The position numbers were made by a program, and so were the translations under genes. Of a stretch of DNA of 64,000 nt, positions 1 through 13,800 are shown in pieces. The stretch comes from Hyposmocoma kahamanoa (Eukaryota; Arthropoda; Insecta; Lepidoptera; Cosmopterigidae): contig NW_020654810.1 of assembly GCF_003589595.1 (NCBI RefSeq), forward strand, positions 13,162,880 through 13,226,879, read 5' to 3'. The notes beneath the pieces were generated by a model, which was not told the origin of the DNA, searched no databases, and saw only the letters and a program-made list of their open reading frames with translations. Each line of letters starts with the position of its first letter. The stretch's first letter is position 1.

Positions 1-599
1 TTTTGTAGACAGCCTTCGTTTGTAACCAATAATTTAGTTATTACTTTGTTGAGGTAAGTAGGACTATGGATTAAGCGTAGTTTAATGTGTTTCAATCATA
101 CTCCAATTTAGGTATGAGAGAATCGCCGTGGTTCCCACCACAAACATTTGAATATCAAGTATTAATTACTTCCGTAATATTAAACAAAATGGATAAAATA
201 CAATCTTAATTTCTTTTCCTTTTTCTCTCAAATCTTACTATGTTATACCAAGGAAAAAAATTACATTGAGAATCTCTCATGCATAAACACACGACTTGTT
301 ACTAGATACAGTTTTACAAACATAGTATCATAATTTACTTTGCAAGAGCACACAAAGAAAATATTTCTGAGAAAATATTTTCCTCTATAAATAAGGAAAT
401 GCAGATTACTAAACGTTGCTCCATTAAACATTTTTCATTGAGGATGGATTTTTTTTAGTTCACCAAGAAATTTCCAAGACAAAGTTTAAGTTACATTTAG
501 TTAGTAAAATATGCATTCCAATTCACCATTCATTGACATGTCAATTGCAATTTATATTTATATATACGTTCTAACTAGGGATGTCCTTAAAAAAGCCGG
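1..599. other. AT-rich, no gene seen
   Basis: No splice-bounded open frame or recognisable repeat found. Confidence 0.5.
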
Positions 600-735
600 G
601 TTAAAGGTACCTAGAATAAACGAGCATGTATGAAAAGACTAATGGGAGTGGACGAGGCGAAGGAGGTTTGTCTGGAAAGTAGCAAGTGGAGGTTCTTACT
701 CCCTGCCTATTCCGGTGGGAGACAGGCGTGATATG
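600..735 (+). mobile_element. LINE 3'-end remnant (possible)
   Basis: A short decayed coding tail (RLMGVDEAKEVCLESSKWR, stop just after GGRQA) followed by a TATGTATGTAT stretch resembles the 3' end of non-LTR elements common in Lepidoptera. It is too short for classification. Confidence 0.35.
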
Positions 736-1034
736 TATGTATTTATATATAATTCATGTGGGTCAAATATGTGTTACATCTATATAGGTTTGGTTACACG
801 TAATAAATCGCTTCATACTATGAATAGGTATAACATAGTATCATTGCGTTATTAGAATTAAGCCACCCCTTTGCTTCCCGAGGATTCCACGATTGCTTAG
901 GATTTGTACGTGTGCTACTGCTTATTCACTATAAGAAAACACTCGCGCCGATGACCCTAGCTATTTATTCCGGATCTGAGCATTTAAAAACCCTGCGGCA
1001 ATGGGGTGTCGGTATTGGGATTAAGGTATCGTTG

Positions 1035-1162
1035 TGCCGAGACTCTAGTCGGCATCCTGAACGTAGGCGATGGCCGCCTACGTGCAGGATGCAGGGGAGA
1101 GTGGTCGCTCCAGGAGTCGATTGGGACGGGGCTGTACGCATTACCTTTTAATGCGTACAGCC
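1035..1162. repeat. Cluster of three hairpins in a GC-rich island
   Basis: An 18-bp stem with one mismatch pairs 1052-1069 with 1075-1092 (5-nt loop). A perfect 14-bp stem pairs 1130-1143 with 1149-1162. A smaller hairpin (TGCC..GACT with AGTCGGCA) lies at about 1036-1055. No convincing coding frame or terminal repeat is visible. Confidence 0.6.
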
Positions 1163-2149
1163 AATGTCGTGCGTGAGCTTTGTATAATTAAACAACACGC
1201 TCTAACCAACGCATTACTTAGTAACCAATAATATAATAAAATAATCATCAACAAAGGCGTTGATTGTAATATCCTAACTTAGAATATACTACATGGCTGT
1301 AAATTTGTTAATCGATTCGTTGCTTTGTTTTTCCATTTGCTTTAAATCTATTATTTAATTAATATTTAATTAAACTTCCTTCACATTTCCTTTACTTGTT
1401 CCATTGATGGTAATCAGTACAAAAACAACTTGATAATGATAAGAAGCATTATAATAATATTGTTTATATACTCTTACCGGAATCGATGCTGCTAGTTACA
1501 GCTCCCCCATAACACGTAACTGAAGTTTAGTATCTTGCACGCGAATAAACGATCAGAAGTAAAGTTAAACACTTTACAGCACAATATGGTTCGTTTCCAG
1601 TTAGTTTGTAGTTAAGTAAGAGTTCAAAAATAACACTTACATGACTCATTTTATTCGCCTTTTTATTCACAGTTGTTTATATGATAAACCTTACTGGTGT
1701 ATGTAACAAAATAACTTCAACACAATGTTTACATACAATACGCACCAGAGAAAGATTTGCAATAAAAACAAACTTTTACCAAAACAACCCATACCACTAC
1801 CTTTACAAGACATTTAGAATTCAATTGGTCAGGCATATTTAATAAAAGGCCGTAAGAATAGCGCCTCTCGTATTTTTTACTTTCTTTTTATAACATCAAG
1901 TGATGAGACGAAGAAGTAGTGCTGATGGTAAGCTAACGCCTTAATGATTGCCATTCAAGTGGTCTTGACATTTTTAATGATTCTTTCTATAAATTTAAAT
2001 GTGAATTGCGTCTTAGAACAGCTTAAATACTTTATTTTCATTGTTATTTTGTTTAATCTGTCAAAAAATATTTGATTAATGTACTCGTAATTGCCGTTTC
2101 ATATTTACTTCAATCAAATATTTATTCCGATCTTTTAATCAGTTATTTA
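1163..2149. other. AT-rich, no gene seen
   Basis: Unique-looking intergenic or intronic sequence. Confidence 0.5.
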
Positions 2150-2378
2150 CCCTAAGTTTCATGAATAATTTGGATTTATTAATATATGTAAAGTGTATAT
2201 TTCATTTTTTTTAAATCTGGGTATATGTCTCAGAGAATGGAAAAATATATATTGAATGATGTGGATACCTGTAATTGGCTTAAATTGTTGATATCAACTG
2301 TGCCTTACTGAATATGTTGTCTTTTTATCTTATTTTTTATGTGTAATCTGTTAGTGTTCCAAATAAATAAATAAACCT
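2150..2378 (+). mobile_element. Possible LINE 3' UTR with AATA-rich tail
   Basis: The segment ends in GTGTTCCAAATAAATAAATAAACC, the style of 3' terminus seen in Jockey/CR1/RTE-type elements. No coding portion is recognisable. Confidence 0.3.
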
Positions 2379-2505
2379 TTAATATCTTCAATGCTAACTT
2401 GTTTTTAATGAAAACTTTACCTAAAATATCGCATCCTTGGTGTAATAAGGCCAGATCTGCAAAATGACAATATTTAAAGATTCTACGAACGAAATTAGTC
2501 GATAA

Positions 2506-2745
2506 CTTTGGCCAACTTCTGTTGTCGCGATTTTTTTTCGTCCCATACTATGAAATCATCCGTATAAGAAACTGAGTTTATCAGCATTAAAAGAAAATCG
2601 GTAAATATATTTATTTTTGAAAAACATTTCATGAAAGTTGACCAACTTCTGCTGTCCCGATTTTTTTCATTCCACGCAATGAAATGATCCTTACATAAAA
2701 CTGAGTCAGCCAGCACTAAAACAAATTTTGATCAATTTTATTAAT
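2506..2745. repeat. Diverged tandem duplication, about 130-bp unit
   Basis: CCAACTTCTGTTGTCGCGATTT and its surroundings (from 2510) recur as CCAACTTCTGCTGTCCCGATTT (from 2641). Both are followed by a CAC/TAC-ATGAAAT-ATCC segment, an ACTGAGT segment and a CAGCA-CTAAAA segment. The unit is non-coding. Confidence 0.65.
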
Positions 2746-5396
2746 TTTTATGGACAACTCACGCTTGATCAAAAAATTTAAAATAGTTTTCATAAAAAAA
2801 TACTTAATAGTTCCTAAGACAGTTTCATTGTATCTTCTATGGTTTCGGATTTCTCCATATTGTCCCATTTTGAAAAAAACATCCTGTATACATAATTTGT
2901 TTCATGTAGGTATTATATTGATTTTATTTTGTTTGGAGATTTAGCTACGTTTTAAATTTCACTTTATTATTAATCTTTCAGTTCAGTTGATTTCATTTAT
3001 GTATAATACTTTGAACAATGGCTAAGTTTTCACATTTTGATTCTGAATATTTCAATTTCTAAAGTATTTATATCCCTACAATCAATTGTTACTAATATCG
3101 TATAAAGTTATTATCACTACTCAGTCTATGGACCTTAGTTAGTTGGTGTCTGACAATAAATGATTTTTATTTTTAATTCATTTATTATTTTTACGACTTT
3201 TATGTGATAAAAATACTGTAGACGAACGATCACATGTGGCTTTATTTATTAAGGGCAGGAAAGGTTGAAAAGTAACCTTAAAGTATCAACTCAGTACTAG
3301 ACTTTAATTTCAACGTTAAGGTAATGGAACACTTAAGTTCTGGAATTCGTCATGTTCTCAAGTTCTATATAACATGCCTGTACAATCTACGTACTCACAA
3401 GCTTTTCTCTTATAGTCGTCGGCACTTAGCTATAAGAAAGGGACTCATTATTTCACTGCAAATTATGCCGTATGAAACGGATTTTTTCGGTTATCATGAA
3501 AAAGAAGAAGTGTGGAAGGGAATTGTAGTATTCATAATAATATAAACTACATTGAAGGCCACCTTAAGTTCTGTCTATAAATATAAAAATAATATTTAAT
3601 TAATTAATTAAAAAATAATTTATTATAGATATTATATCTGGAAAACAGTAAAAAAATTTATGATTGTCCAGGCACATTGTAAGAATTTTACAGAAATATA
3701 TAATTCGCGGATTTTTTGCTTGTAAAGGTTATTTGTTATCATGAGTATTTTCACTAGATTAAATATTATATCCTGTAGCACTAATGAATGTAACTTATAA
3801 TATTAACGAAAAAAAGTGATTACACGTTCTACGTAGTGATATGATAAATAACTTTCGTCACAATTTCAAGTTTATTAAAGGAACAATTTAAGGATTCGGA
3901 ATCTAAAGTCGAAAATCGAAGTCTAAAGGAAAACCGAGATATTAGATATGTAATACGTATAAAACAATCACTCAAACGCACAGAATAGCAAACTAAAAAA
4001 AAATGTTTAATAGTACGTCAATGTTTTTGCACGTTTTTTTTTTATAAGAAAAACACAAGTAGCTTCTATTAGATGGCTTTTATGAGAAGCAACTTCAACC
4101 TTGTTGAGAGCGCTCTTACCTTCTAAACTAAACGTTAATTATTTTGTGTGCAGCTCAATTTCAAATCAATACTCAAAATTTATCAATTAATAGCTTTTAA
4201 AAACTAACTCCTAATTTTTTATGGTGAATGAAAAACGTCGTGACTAAACCATATAGGTCGAGAAGGTACTTAAAACTCTTCGAATACACATAAAGACCCC
4301 AATTCTTCAATTAAGAAGCACGAGTTTAGTTAATAACTGCTTATCAATATCTGACACTATCTTTAACAAACTATTTATTTACTGGACAGAAATAAAACAA
4401 TGATATTTATTTTTTAATTTTTAATTAAACCGAATTTAAATAAATACACTTTTACAGCAAAATATCAATATAGAGTTAGATTACCTACAGTTAAATTTAA
4501 CTTAAATAATAAATGTGACTTTAAAATTCGATTGAACACGTTGATAGAACTTTGGTTAACAATATTGAAGATGCTAGTAACGTTTATCTGTAGCTATTTT
4601 CTTTGCCAAACTGTTTTAAGATAATAAGAGCCACAAAACTGAAATAATGAATCCCGTAACATTGAAAAACAGTGATTGAATTTTCTAAGTATAATCATAA
4701 ATTCAAAAATGTTTACTGTACCTGAAATTCAATTTGTATTAGAATTACACTTATATGAAGGTACAATCTTTTCTGACAGGTAGACAGCCATCTTGTACAC
4801 TCTTTGATATATATCAAATTTTCTAAAATACACAAATAACATTTAAAATTCAAGCCATTCGCACAACGATTAATGTAACAGTGAATATAAGACTATACGT
4901 ATAATAACACACAACAACGAGTAAATATAGTTATGTATTAGATTATATATCACTTAACCTAATTGATATGCATGATCATGGTTCAAACTTTGGATATAAT
5001 TCCGTTTAACTTAACCTCAACTTTTGGATATGTTTTATGCTGGTTCTTTTATATGATATATATTATATATTTTATGCATGAAATACTGTATATAAAGAAT
5101 AGAAGAGATATTTTGGAGTAAAAGTTACCTACCATTTCTGATATACCTTATAATTTAACTTGCGTCAGACATTAATTTAGAGAAAAAGAGAGATAAAAGA
5201 CATATCGTTTCACATCTAATAATATTGCAACACGACATTTAGAAACATTCAAAATGACATTAATGAAATATAACTAATTTTTACTACAACACGATTAGTA
5301 TTTGAATAAATGCGACGGCTCATTGAAATTTCCTTAACAGGTTACCAACTTTGATCATCAATAATTTATTAAAATAATATGCATTAAGTGTATATC
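2746..5396. other. AT-rich, no gene seen
   Basis: Only short chance frames. A ...TCTGACAATAAATGATTTTT end near 3150 could be an old LINE tail. Confidence 0.45.
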
Positions 5397-5399
5397 TAA

Positions 5400-5715
5400 G
5401 AGTGGTTATACATGGTGACTTTTAGCAGCGATATAAACACGAACGCGCACTTACATCGTTACACTTGCGATTTATAGGTGACTGCATGGGTGCAAACGCG
5501 CAACTGCATGGACACAACACGCGATTGCACCGATACAAACGCGTGATTGCATCAACGCAATGTCTTATAAATCAGAAGTTTGTATCAATGCAGCCGCGTG
5601 TTTGCATCGCTGCTTAAATGCATCGACGCTTCGACTCTGCACCAGTGTGATTTGAGCCTCAAGGTAGACGATTAGCTATTGCATCGCGTTTGCATCGCTC
5701 CCGTGTGTACCGGTT
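5400..5715. mobile_element. MITE, Harbinger-like, with TAA target duplication (copy 1)
   Basis: TAA (5397-5399) and TAA (5716-5718) flank termini GAGTGGTTATACATGGTGAC and, inverted, AACCGGTACACACGG. The interior is rich in GCGTTTGCATCG and its complement. Ends, target site and interior match the element at 50904-51109. The three-base TAA duplication fits PIF/Harbinger. No transposase is present. Confidence 0.72.
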
Positions 5716-5718
5716 TAA

Positions 5719-7430
5719 AATAAATATTCATGTGTGCACTACTGTGCAAAACAGTAAACGAGTAGCAAGTGATTTAACTAGTAAAGGTGCCCTTCCACGA
5801 AAGGTATAATAACATGTCATAATAATATCACTGGCCAATAAATGCTTTAATTAACTATTCATCTAAATGATCAAAATGTAATAAGGTGTGTAAATGGACT
5901 ACCCTCGAGTACTCCATCTCGCGTCTTACATACCTACCACATTTTTATAATAATATAGATAGAGTATAGACATACTCTATACTTGTAAGACTACAATATA
6001 CTTGTATACATTCACACTTAGACTGCCGAACCCAATTGAAGGTATACACTAAAATTGTTCTTCCCATCCAAAGGTTACTTCCTAAGCCAAACCTGTTATC
6101 ACATCGCAAGCTTCGAACCATTGTATTTATATATTTGTTTATATAATTGTCTACGATTTGCTTACATTTACTTAATTCAGACTAAAGGATATGTTTTTGG
6201 TTACAATATTATCACCCAATGAATGCTAATTTCCAAAGTTTGTGTTAACAATTGTATAATAATAATTTTGAAAGGCATGTGTTGGCCTACAAAGAGGACT
6301 GCCTACAAAAAAAACTCAAATGCCACTACATCGAACCAACAAAAAGAATGCAGCCATTACCATAAAAAATAAGCATAATAATTATTATAGCAACCGACGC
6401 TCTAGAGTCACATTTATTATTCCACTATCTAAATATCGATAAAACTTTAACAGCAAATTCGATAAATTAAAAGATCTAATTTAAAGCTAAAAGGAATGTT
6501 AAAGAATATACTCACGTACTACGAAATTAAATATCAAAATAAAAATAAAGCTACAGAACCCAATCACATAATTGTAAATAATTCATAAATAAGAAATCTA
6601 CAACGTTTCAACATAATAACAATTTATATTAATAAAAGTGATCTAACACTTAACTAACTACACCTAAACTACATCAAATCGAACATTTAGGGGCTCTATT
6701 CAATTAATGCAATGTGAAATTATATATTTTTTATTACTTTGTTGAATAATCGTAATTTTACTACTTAATCTTAATTCTAAATTGCATAAATAGATTTCGT
6801 AACAAAGTATGTATTTAATTAATAAAGAGTAGACGAATTCGAGCCCCACTTCCTATGCCCAAGTTTAGAGTATTTTAACTCTTCTAGGTAATATCGTAAT
6901 AGTCAACATCGTAAATGCGCAAAAGCTTATTAGTACATGTACTTACAAGAGAAACGCGGGGGTAAATTATATAAAATATTTATCAATAGTACAGGTTTAC
7001 AAAAGTAAAACGAAAATTTCGTGCTAAAAATTGTGCCATTTTATGTAGCTCTTGAAATCACATACTTATTAGCTCAAGATTTCTCGAATAGTTTTTTACT
7101 AGCTTGTGGAGCTCGTATGCGTTGAAACAAGATAGTTCTCCGAATATTCTCGTGAAAAAGTAAACTTTACTCCCTAATAAGATTGCTTTACTTCGCACGT
7201 GAACACAAGATCGCTACAACAACGAGACGCATCTCGAGCGATACCAGCTGATGACAACCCTACTTCCTGTTGATTACTCTACGGTAAGGCATTCATCCCG
7301 TAGGTCTTCTAATTGTAAAAATACTTACATTGTAACTTACGCGACACCTTTATAAACCTTTTACTTATCACAAGCTACCGCTCCAAAATACTACAAATTT
7401 TTACTCAGCCCAAATTGATATGTATCGTAT
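5719..7430. other. Intergenic sequence downstream of the LRR gene
   Basis: No coding exon found. The part nearest 7430 may include 3' UTR if a distal poly(A) site is used. Confidence 0.45.
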
Positions 7431-7436
7431 TTTATT
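7431..7436 (-). promoter_or_regulatory. Candidate polyadenylation signal of the LRR gene
   Basis: AATAAA on the minus strand, about 175 nt downstream of the stop. No cDNA evidence is available here, and AATAAA is frequent in AT-rich DNA. Confidence 0.35.
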
Positions 7437-7608
7437 GCACAAATTCATCACTTTACGCAGTTTTTAACTGAACGTAAATTAAATTTGCGAAGGGTCGCAT
7501 TGAGCTATCCGGCCACAGCTAGCTCGAGGTCGATCCTTCACGGAGGATGAACTTATACCGAACATAAAAGTTGAACATAAACATATACTTAAAAAATGTT
7601 GTAGAATC

Positions 7609-7871
7609 TTAAAAGAACCTGGCTGCAAGGATGAGAACAGCGTTGGTGATTGCGGATTTCAAGGCAGGCGATGCACTGGTGCGTTCGTACGCTGGTTTCC
7701 TTTTGCAATTCATTTTCTCGAGTGGCATCTTAGCAACACTATACTCGCGATGCTCGTTGACCATAGTGCAGACGGTGCGCTTCTTTTGCATCATCTCGTC
7801 GTCGCGGTCCCGGAGCCCCGCCAGCCATGATTCGTACCACGCCAACTCGCAGTCGCAGATTAGAGGATTAT
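7609..7871 (-). CDS. LRR gene exon 9: C-cap and C-terminal tail, stop
   Basis: The acceptor is ACTTGTCAG|ATAATC and the TAA stop is at 7611-7609. It encodes the LRRCT cap (NPLICDCELAWYESWL, then VC and NC) and the tail ending SAITNAVLILAARFF. The hydrophobic end fits a GPI-attachment signal, although the terminal R-F-F is atypical. Confidence 0.9.
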
Positions 7872-10800
7872 CTGACAAGTATATATTGTATTTACTCCTA
7901 CACTTTACATTTATTACCGAATACACTTTATAGCAACTTTACACCCTATCAAACTACTCGCTTACTTGTCCCTCATCTGCTGCTTTAACCCATGCCTATA
8001 GTAATAATGCATCAGTAATGTAACTTACCCATAATGTCGACGACTCTAAGAGTGTCGAGTACGGGCTCCATAATCTCTTCTGGGATATGATGCAGCTTGT
8101 TATTCTGCAAGTTCAGCGTCTCCAATGAGTTAAGATTGTCGAAACCCATCGTTGGAAGCTGATGGAGCCTGGCAGAGACAACAAAAATAAAGTGTAACAA
8201 CAAAAACTCACAAATATAGAACTAGTGGAATGACCTAAGTCTAAAGTACATGTTTCTTAACATTTCTCTGCATGTTAACCAGTTATGTTGATAGCATTGA
8301 TAGAAAATGAACCTTTCCCAAAGTTCTAATTACAAACAATACTATAATATTATATGGCATCAATTTTGGCCATAAATGTAGAACAAAAATATAACGTGCA
8401 AAACGTACAAATAAAGGCTTGAACTCAAAACCATACAATATTCAAAACAAAAGTAATTTGTTCCTAATTAATCAAGTTGTATCACTGGAGCTCTCGAGCG
8501 ACTTCTAAACAATGTTACTTGTGAAAATTAATGAAACACCGACGTCTTCATGTCTGGCGTTGAGGGAAAGATATATTTATTCGTCTTTAAGCCGAGAATG
8601 TGCCGTAAAGTTCAAAGAAATTTAATTAAATCTATTCCGGTGGGGTTGGGAAGCAAAATTGGACGATGCAATTTTGAGACCGTGTGTAATTTTTGTTCTT
8701 TCTTAATAAAATATCAATTACTTTTTCAACGAAATTTAACATAAGCCGCGTAATGGTGGCACTTCACATGGCTATTTGTATTTGCGTATTTGATATATTT
8801 GACAAACAATCACCATGTGTTGATAGCAAGAGTTTTCCTTGTTTATCAACAACCACCAATCTCGTCGTATTCTCGATGCACATAAAAGGAGCCAAATAGG
8901 CATGTACGCACTTGCCACTTTATGGTCATATTCATTACTTTAAATCCTTATTTTGGCTCCATGTGTAGTCATATTTGTCAGTAGTTGCATGTTTATCTGT
9001 ACGTTAAATATTTTTCCAAGTACATCAAACACCGAATAACGAATACAAGTGTCACTATGCAAAAGTATCATCTCTATGTAAAAGTAAATAAATATAATAA
9101 CTTTACAATTTATTATACCTTTCTATTCTTATCTTACTTATTATTAGGAACTTATGTACATGTTTTTTTGGAGATTGAGGAAAGTGATGGAGTCCCCATA
9201 TCCAGTGAAGGCGTCCTCACTGATGTAGGTGATGTTGTTGGATCGCAGGTCTAAGTGACGCAGGCGATGGAGAGGGCGTAGAGCTTCTGACGGAATCTCA
9301 TGGAGACGGTTGTCACCTAGTCTTAGGTATTGCAGATTTTCTGCGAAATCGAAGGACATTTTTAAACATATTTTCACTTCAAAGTTCAGTCAAATAGAAA
9401 GTATAATTTGAAAGTCAGATGAGAAAATCGTCATAAAATGTCAAAGAGTGCTGATGGTAAGTCCTATAATAATATCCTCCTTCTTTTAGTATGGACAGCC
9501 GTGCTAATACTTACTGACGACAGGGATAAAAAAAATAAAAAATATTTGAAGACATACCTTCAAGGCCAGCAAAGGCTTTCTCGTCAATTCTTTGAATTTG
9601 ATTCCCTTCCAATTCCAACGAATTTAAAAAGGTCAAGTGGGAAAAAACCTGTGCTGGTACTTCACGTAACTGATTATGAGCTAAGCCGAGAGAATCTAGA
9701 CTTCGCAGTCCTGTGAATAAAATTGAGTATGCTTAATCGTTTATTGATGTGCATGACTGTATATTTATATTCTAGCTACCAGCGAAAGTAGTCGAAAATT
9801 GTTATTCAAAACTTGAGTTCTAGATTTTTTGCAGGTGGAAAAAATAACAGTCCCAAATCATACATATGTATATGCATCATATCACGCCTGACACGAGAAT
9901 AGGCACTATATCATTATTAAATTAATAATTAATTTACCTGCAAAGTCTCCTTCCGAAATGGAAGCAATGCGGTTCTCTTGCATCTCGAGTTTTTTTAGAT
10001 TTTCGAGTAAAGCCAGTGCTTTTTGTGGTACCGCTGTCAACTCATTACCGCCTAGATTCAATCGTTTCAATTTCCTGAAATCATGTTTCTTAGTCAAATG
10101 TACGTTGTGAAATGTTTTAATGATCTCAGAAGCCCCGGCACCACGTTCCATTCCATTACTATACGTTTGGCGCACCCTGGGCAACAATCGGCGAGTACCT
10201 CACGCCGATTGGAATTAAATCCTTTCACCACGTGATCACAAGCATTATAGTGTACGCTATCGATACGATAAGAAGAAGAATGTGTTCATACACGATACAT
10301 ACGACAAATAGAACGTAGTCATCGTATAAACTTTTTTGTAACATCTCTCATGAACAATTTTTAGCTTCTATTTTATATTCATTACAAATAACTCAACCGA
10401 ATTGTGAACAACACAAGACAAAGCGTTAATTTGCCTGAGTACGTGTACGTACGTGTCTTAAAATGTTTTCTTGAAACTGTGTCAATAATTTCCAACAGTA
10501 AAACTACGTTGAACTTCACAAAACTCGAGTAATATAAACAAGTCGGTTTTGTGTGACAAAAAGGGTTGTGTAACCCTATCAATGTTATTTGCTTGTCTTT
10601 TGTTTGTATTTAGTTTCTTTACTTAAATCGATAACGAAAAACGTTTGATATGACTTGTTTAAATATTTTTATGCGTACACAGGGAGTGCCTTCAGCAAAA
10701 TATTCTTATGGAAATTAGTACAATCGCTTTATGTATAAAAAGTAAAAAAAATTAATTGATTGAATTTCGAAAAGCTGTTCATGCACTAACACTTTTCAAA

Positions 10801-13800
10801 TTATGTTAAAAAGCTTGTTAATATCTCGTACAATAATATTTTTGTATTTATTTCACTCTTCTATTTGTGTGATATTGTCAAGTGTATATCACCGTAAATT
10901 CCATATAACACGAGCTGATCATTTTTTTTTTCCAAATACCTTTAAGGCAAATCAAATCCATGTATTCACTCAGCAAAATAACAAATTATGTTTTACTCAC
11001 TTTTCTAGTCCCTTGAAAGCTTCTCCGTCGACGACAGATATCCTGTTTTCATACAACGTAAGAATTTCGAGCGTATCTAGACCTACGAATGCTCTGTTAT
11101 GTACAGCGGTCACCTAGAAACGAAAACAAAATTTTTTATATAATGTGCAGCATTAAATTACCTGCAAGCATCCTGCAAGCGACAATTTAGTACCCAGTCA
11201 ACCGGTTATACTTAAATTGGTATATCATTAAAATCGTTCTACATGAGCAACTAGTCGTCCAATAACATTAAGAAGCAGCTTAGTGTCCCACGGATACAAT
11301 ACAATAAAGGGTTTAGGATGTTGATGGCGCGAAGGCGCGAGTTGATAATTTCAAAGCCATTACCGTAAGAAAACATTCTCACTGCTCAGTAGACTACGGG
11401 ACAGCACCAATACCATTTTACAGGTCATACCTGATGGATATGGAATGCCTACAGTCTTTGATATTGAAATAACTGATACCACTTTCATTATTAATATAAT
11501 TTTGTCATTAACCTAGATCATAGGTTCTCAAACTTTTTGGTTCACCGCCCACTTAAGCAAGATAAAAAAATTCAACGTAGTGGTGGTGGGTGGATAGTGT
11601 TAGTGGGCTACCACAAAAAAATAATTGAAAACACGTATTTTTATATTAACTTACTAACACCAAAAAACACAAGGAAAAAACTACACATATTACACGTAGT
11701 GTAGTTTACATACACAATTCAGAATTTTTTTCAAATGCGATAGCACCCCCTGTACACCATCAACGCTCCCCAATTGCTTCCGAGGCCCTTACCCTAGGAC
11801 TCCTCAGAGCCCACTGGTAGGGTCCACTTTGGGAAACTATGACCTAGATATTAAATTACGTTGTAAGAGCACAATACTGTCGAACCGTTAAAACAAATAT
11901 GTTGTCTGAATAAATAATTATATTATTATGATTAAAATGACTCGGTGTCTTATTTTGTAGATAATTTCTAGCTTTTACCTTATTATGATTCATATTCAGG
12001 ATAAGCAGATGGTTGAGATGTGTGAACGATGATGTAGGTATCGTTGCCAAGCTGTTTTGAGACACATCCAATTGTGTTAACTTGTTGCCTGTGAAATATT
12101 CCATCTCATCATCATTACTATTTACACTAGTTTGACCTTTTTAAAAATTGTATCTGCTGCGTTTCACTTGATATACCTAGTTACCACTTAGAACTGAAAA
12201 GTTGATCGTGGGTGCGCTTGCTAAACCCAGACATAAACACTGTATTTTTTGTGTATTAATAATTTATTATATTACTATGACATACTCTGGATTGAGTATA
12301 GCAAAACAGGCTTTCTATAATAATAAACACATTGTTACCTCAAAAATGCCGATATAATTGAAAAAAAAAAGATTCATCAACACCTGGAGTGCCGCGCTGT
12401 TTAGCTGCGAGATATCGACAATCACAAAGAAAGTCAGGGAGAGATTGGAGTCAATTGAAATGTGATATTGAAGGCAAATGGAGAAAATAAAAGGATTGGA
12501 ATGATATAAAAAGAAAAAGTTTTAATAATGGTTTGGTTAGGTTAGAAGAGAGAAATCTTTTAAAGACAATAGAGAACAAATGGGAAAATGTTTGGATATT
12601 TGTTCCATAGTGACGAATTTGTAAAAGTTATAATTGAGGAGAGATAGAAGGAAAAAGTAAGACCGAGGTTGACTTACACAATCAAGTAAAGAATTACGTC
12701 AAAATGAGCCGATACGAAGTGGTTATGGAGCTAACTATGAGCCGAGAGGAGTGAAGGAAGCTACACCGACGACAAGAGCCTAGCTCTTACATAGAATGGT
12801 GATGAAGATGATGATTAATTATTAAGAATGTAATTATTTAATTTATTTATTAATTAATTATTAAGTACTACTACTTCTGTAGTATGTAGTATTTCTGTAA
12901 CGGGGTTAAAAGTAATTGCTAAGTATGAATTGGAAAAACGCAATTAACATTTCGATCTATTGGACTTTGCAAGCGCACCGACGTTGTGCAATTTTTCAAA
13001 TTATAAAAGTGTTTGTGATTAATATTTTACTCCAAATATAATATATTACACGAATTTAGCTCCTACCTATAGAACTAAGTGAAGAATCTTCAATAACAGC
13101 TAAACTACTGTTATGTACGGTCAGATGACGAATATCAAGTCCCAGGAAGATGTAAGAAGGCAGCTTGGCCAGGTTGTTGTGCCGCAGTTTCAGATAGAAG
13201 ATAATCATTGGCTTCGAACGGAGTGTATTCATGGCCTAAAAAAACAATTTATTGATAAGCTTCCTATGAATTGTTCAGACAGTGGTACGTTTACAACAGT
13301 AGCACGTGTTATTACGACCACAATATTATTGACTATACTATATACTGTATATGAAAGTAGCAGTGGATCTCTTCGTCAAAGAGTTTGTCCAAGAAAGTAT
13401 TGCCACCTTAACTATTTCTGCCTCCAAGCAGTAATGTGAGCATTACTGCGTATTGGTTTTGAAGAGTAAAGATGCTGGTGAAATCACAAGCACATATGAA
13501 TATCAATTTATGTCTCAAGGTGACGGGCGTAATGGCAGTGTCCCTCAGATCTTTGTATTTAAAGTTCTGAGTGGCACTGTAACTGTTATGCACAGGCGTG
13601 TCGTTTACCACCAGGCGCACGACTTGTTCGTCCCGTCACTTGATTTCTAAAAAACACTCCTAGTAACTTGACGACGTGAATTAAGAATAAAAATCTACAA
13701 AGATTCTGTGTGTTCACTTTAATACAAGTGTCTTTAAATCAATGTTTTTCCTAACTCGCAAAGTCCCTGCTTTATTAGTTACATAATGTGTAACCTACCC

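Noticed and set aside
7631..7933. 100-codon plus-strand frame over LRR exon 9
   Set aside because: It is the antisense shadow of the LRR C-cap exon.
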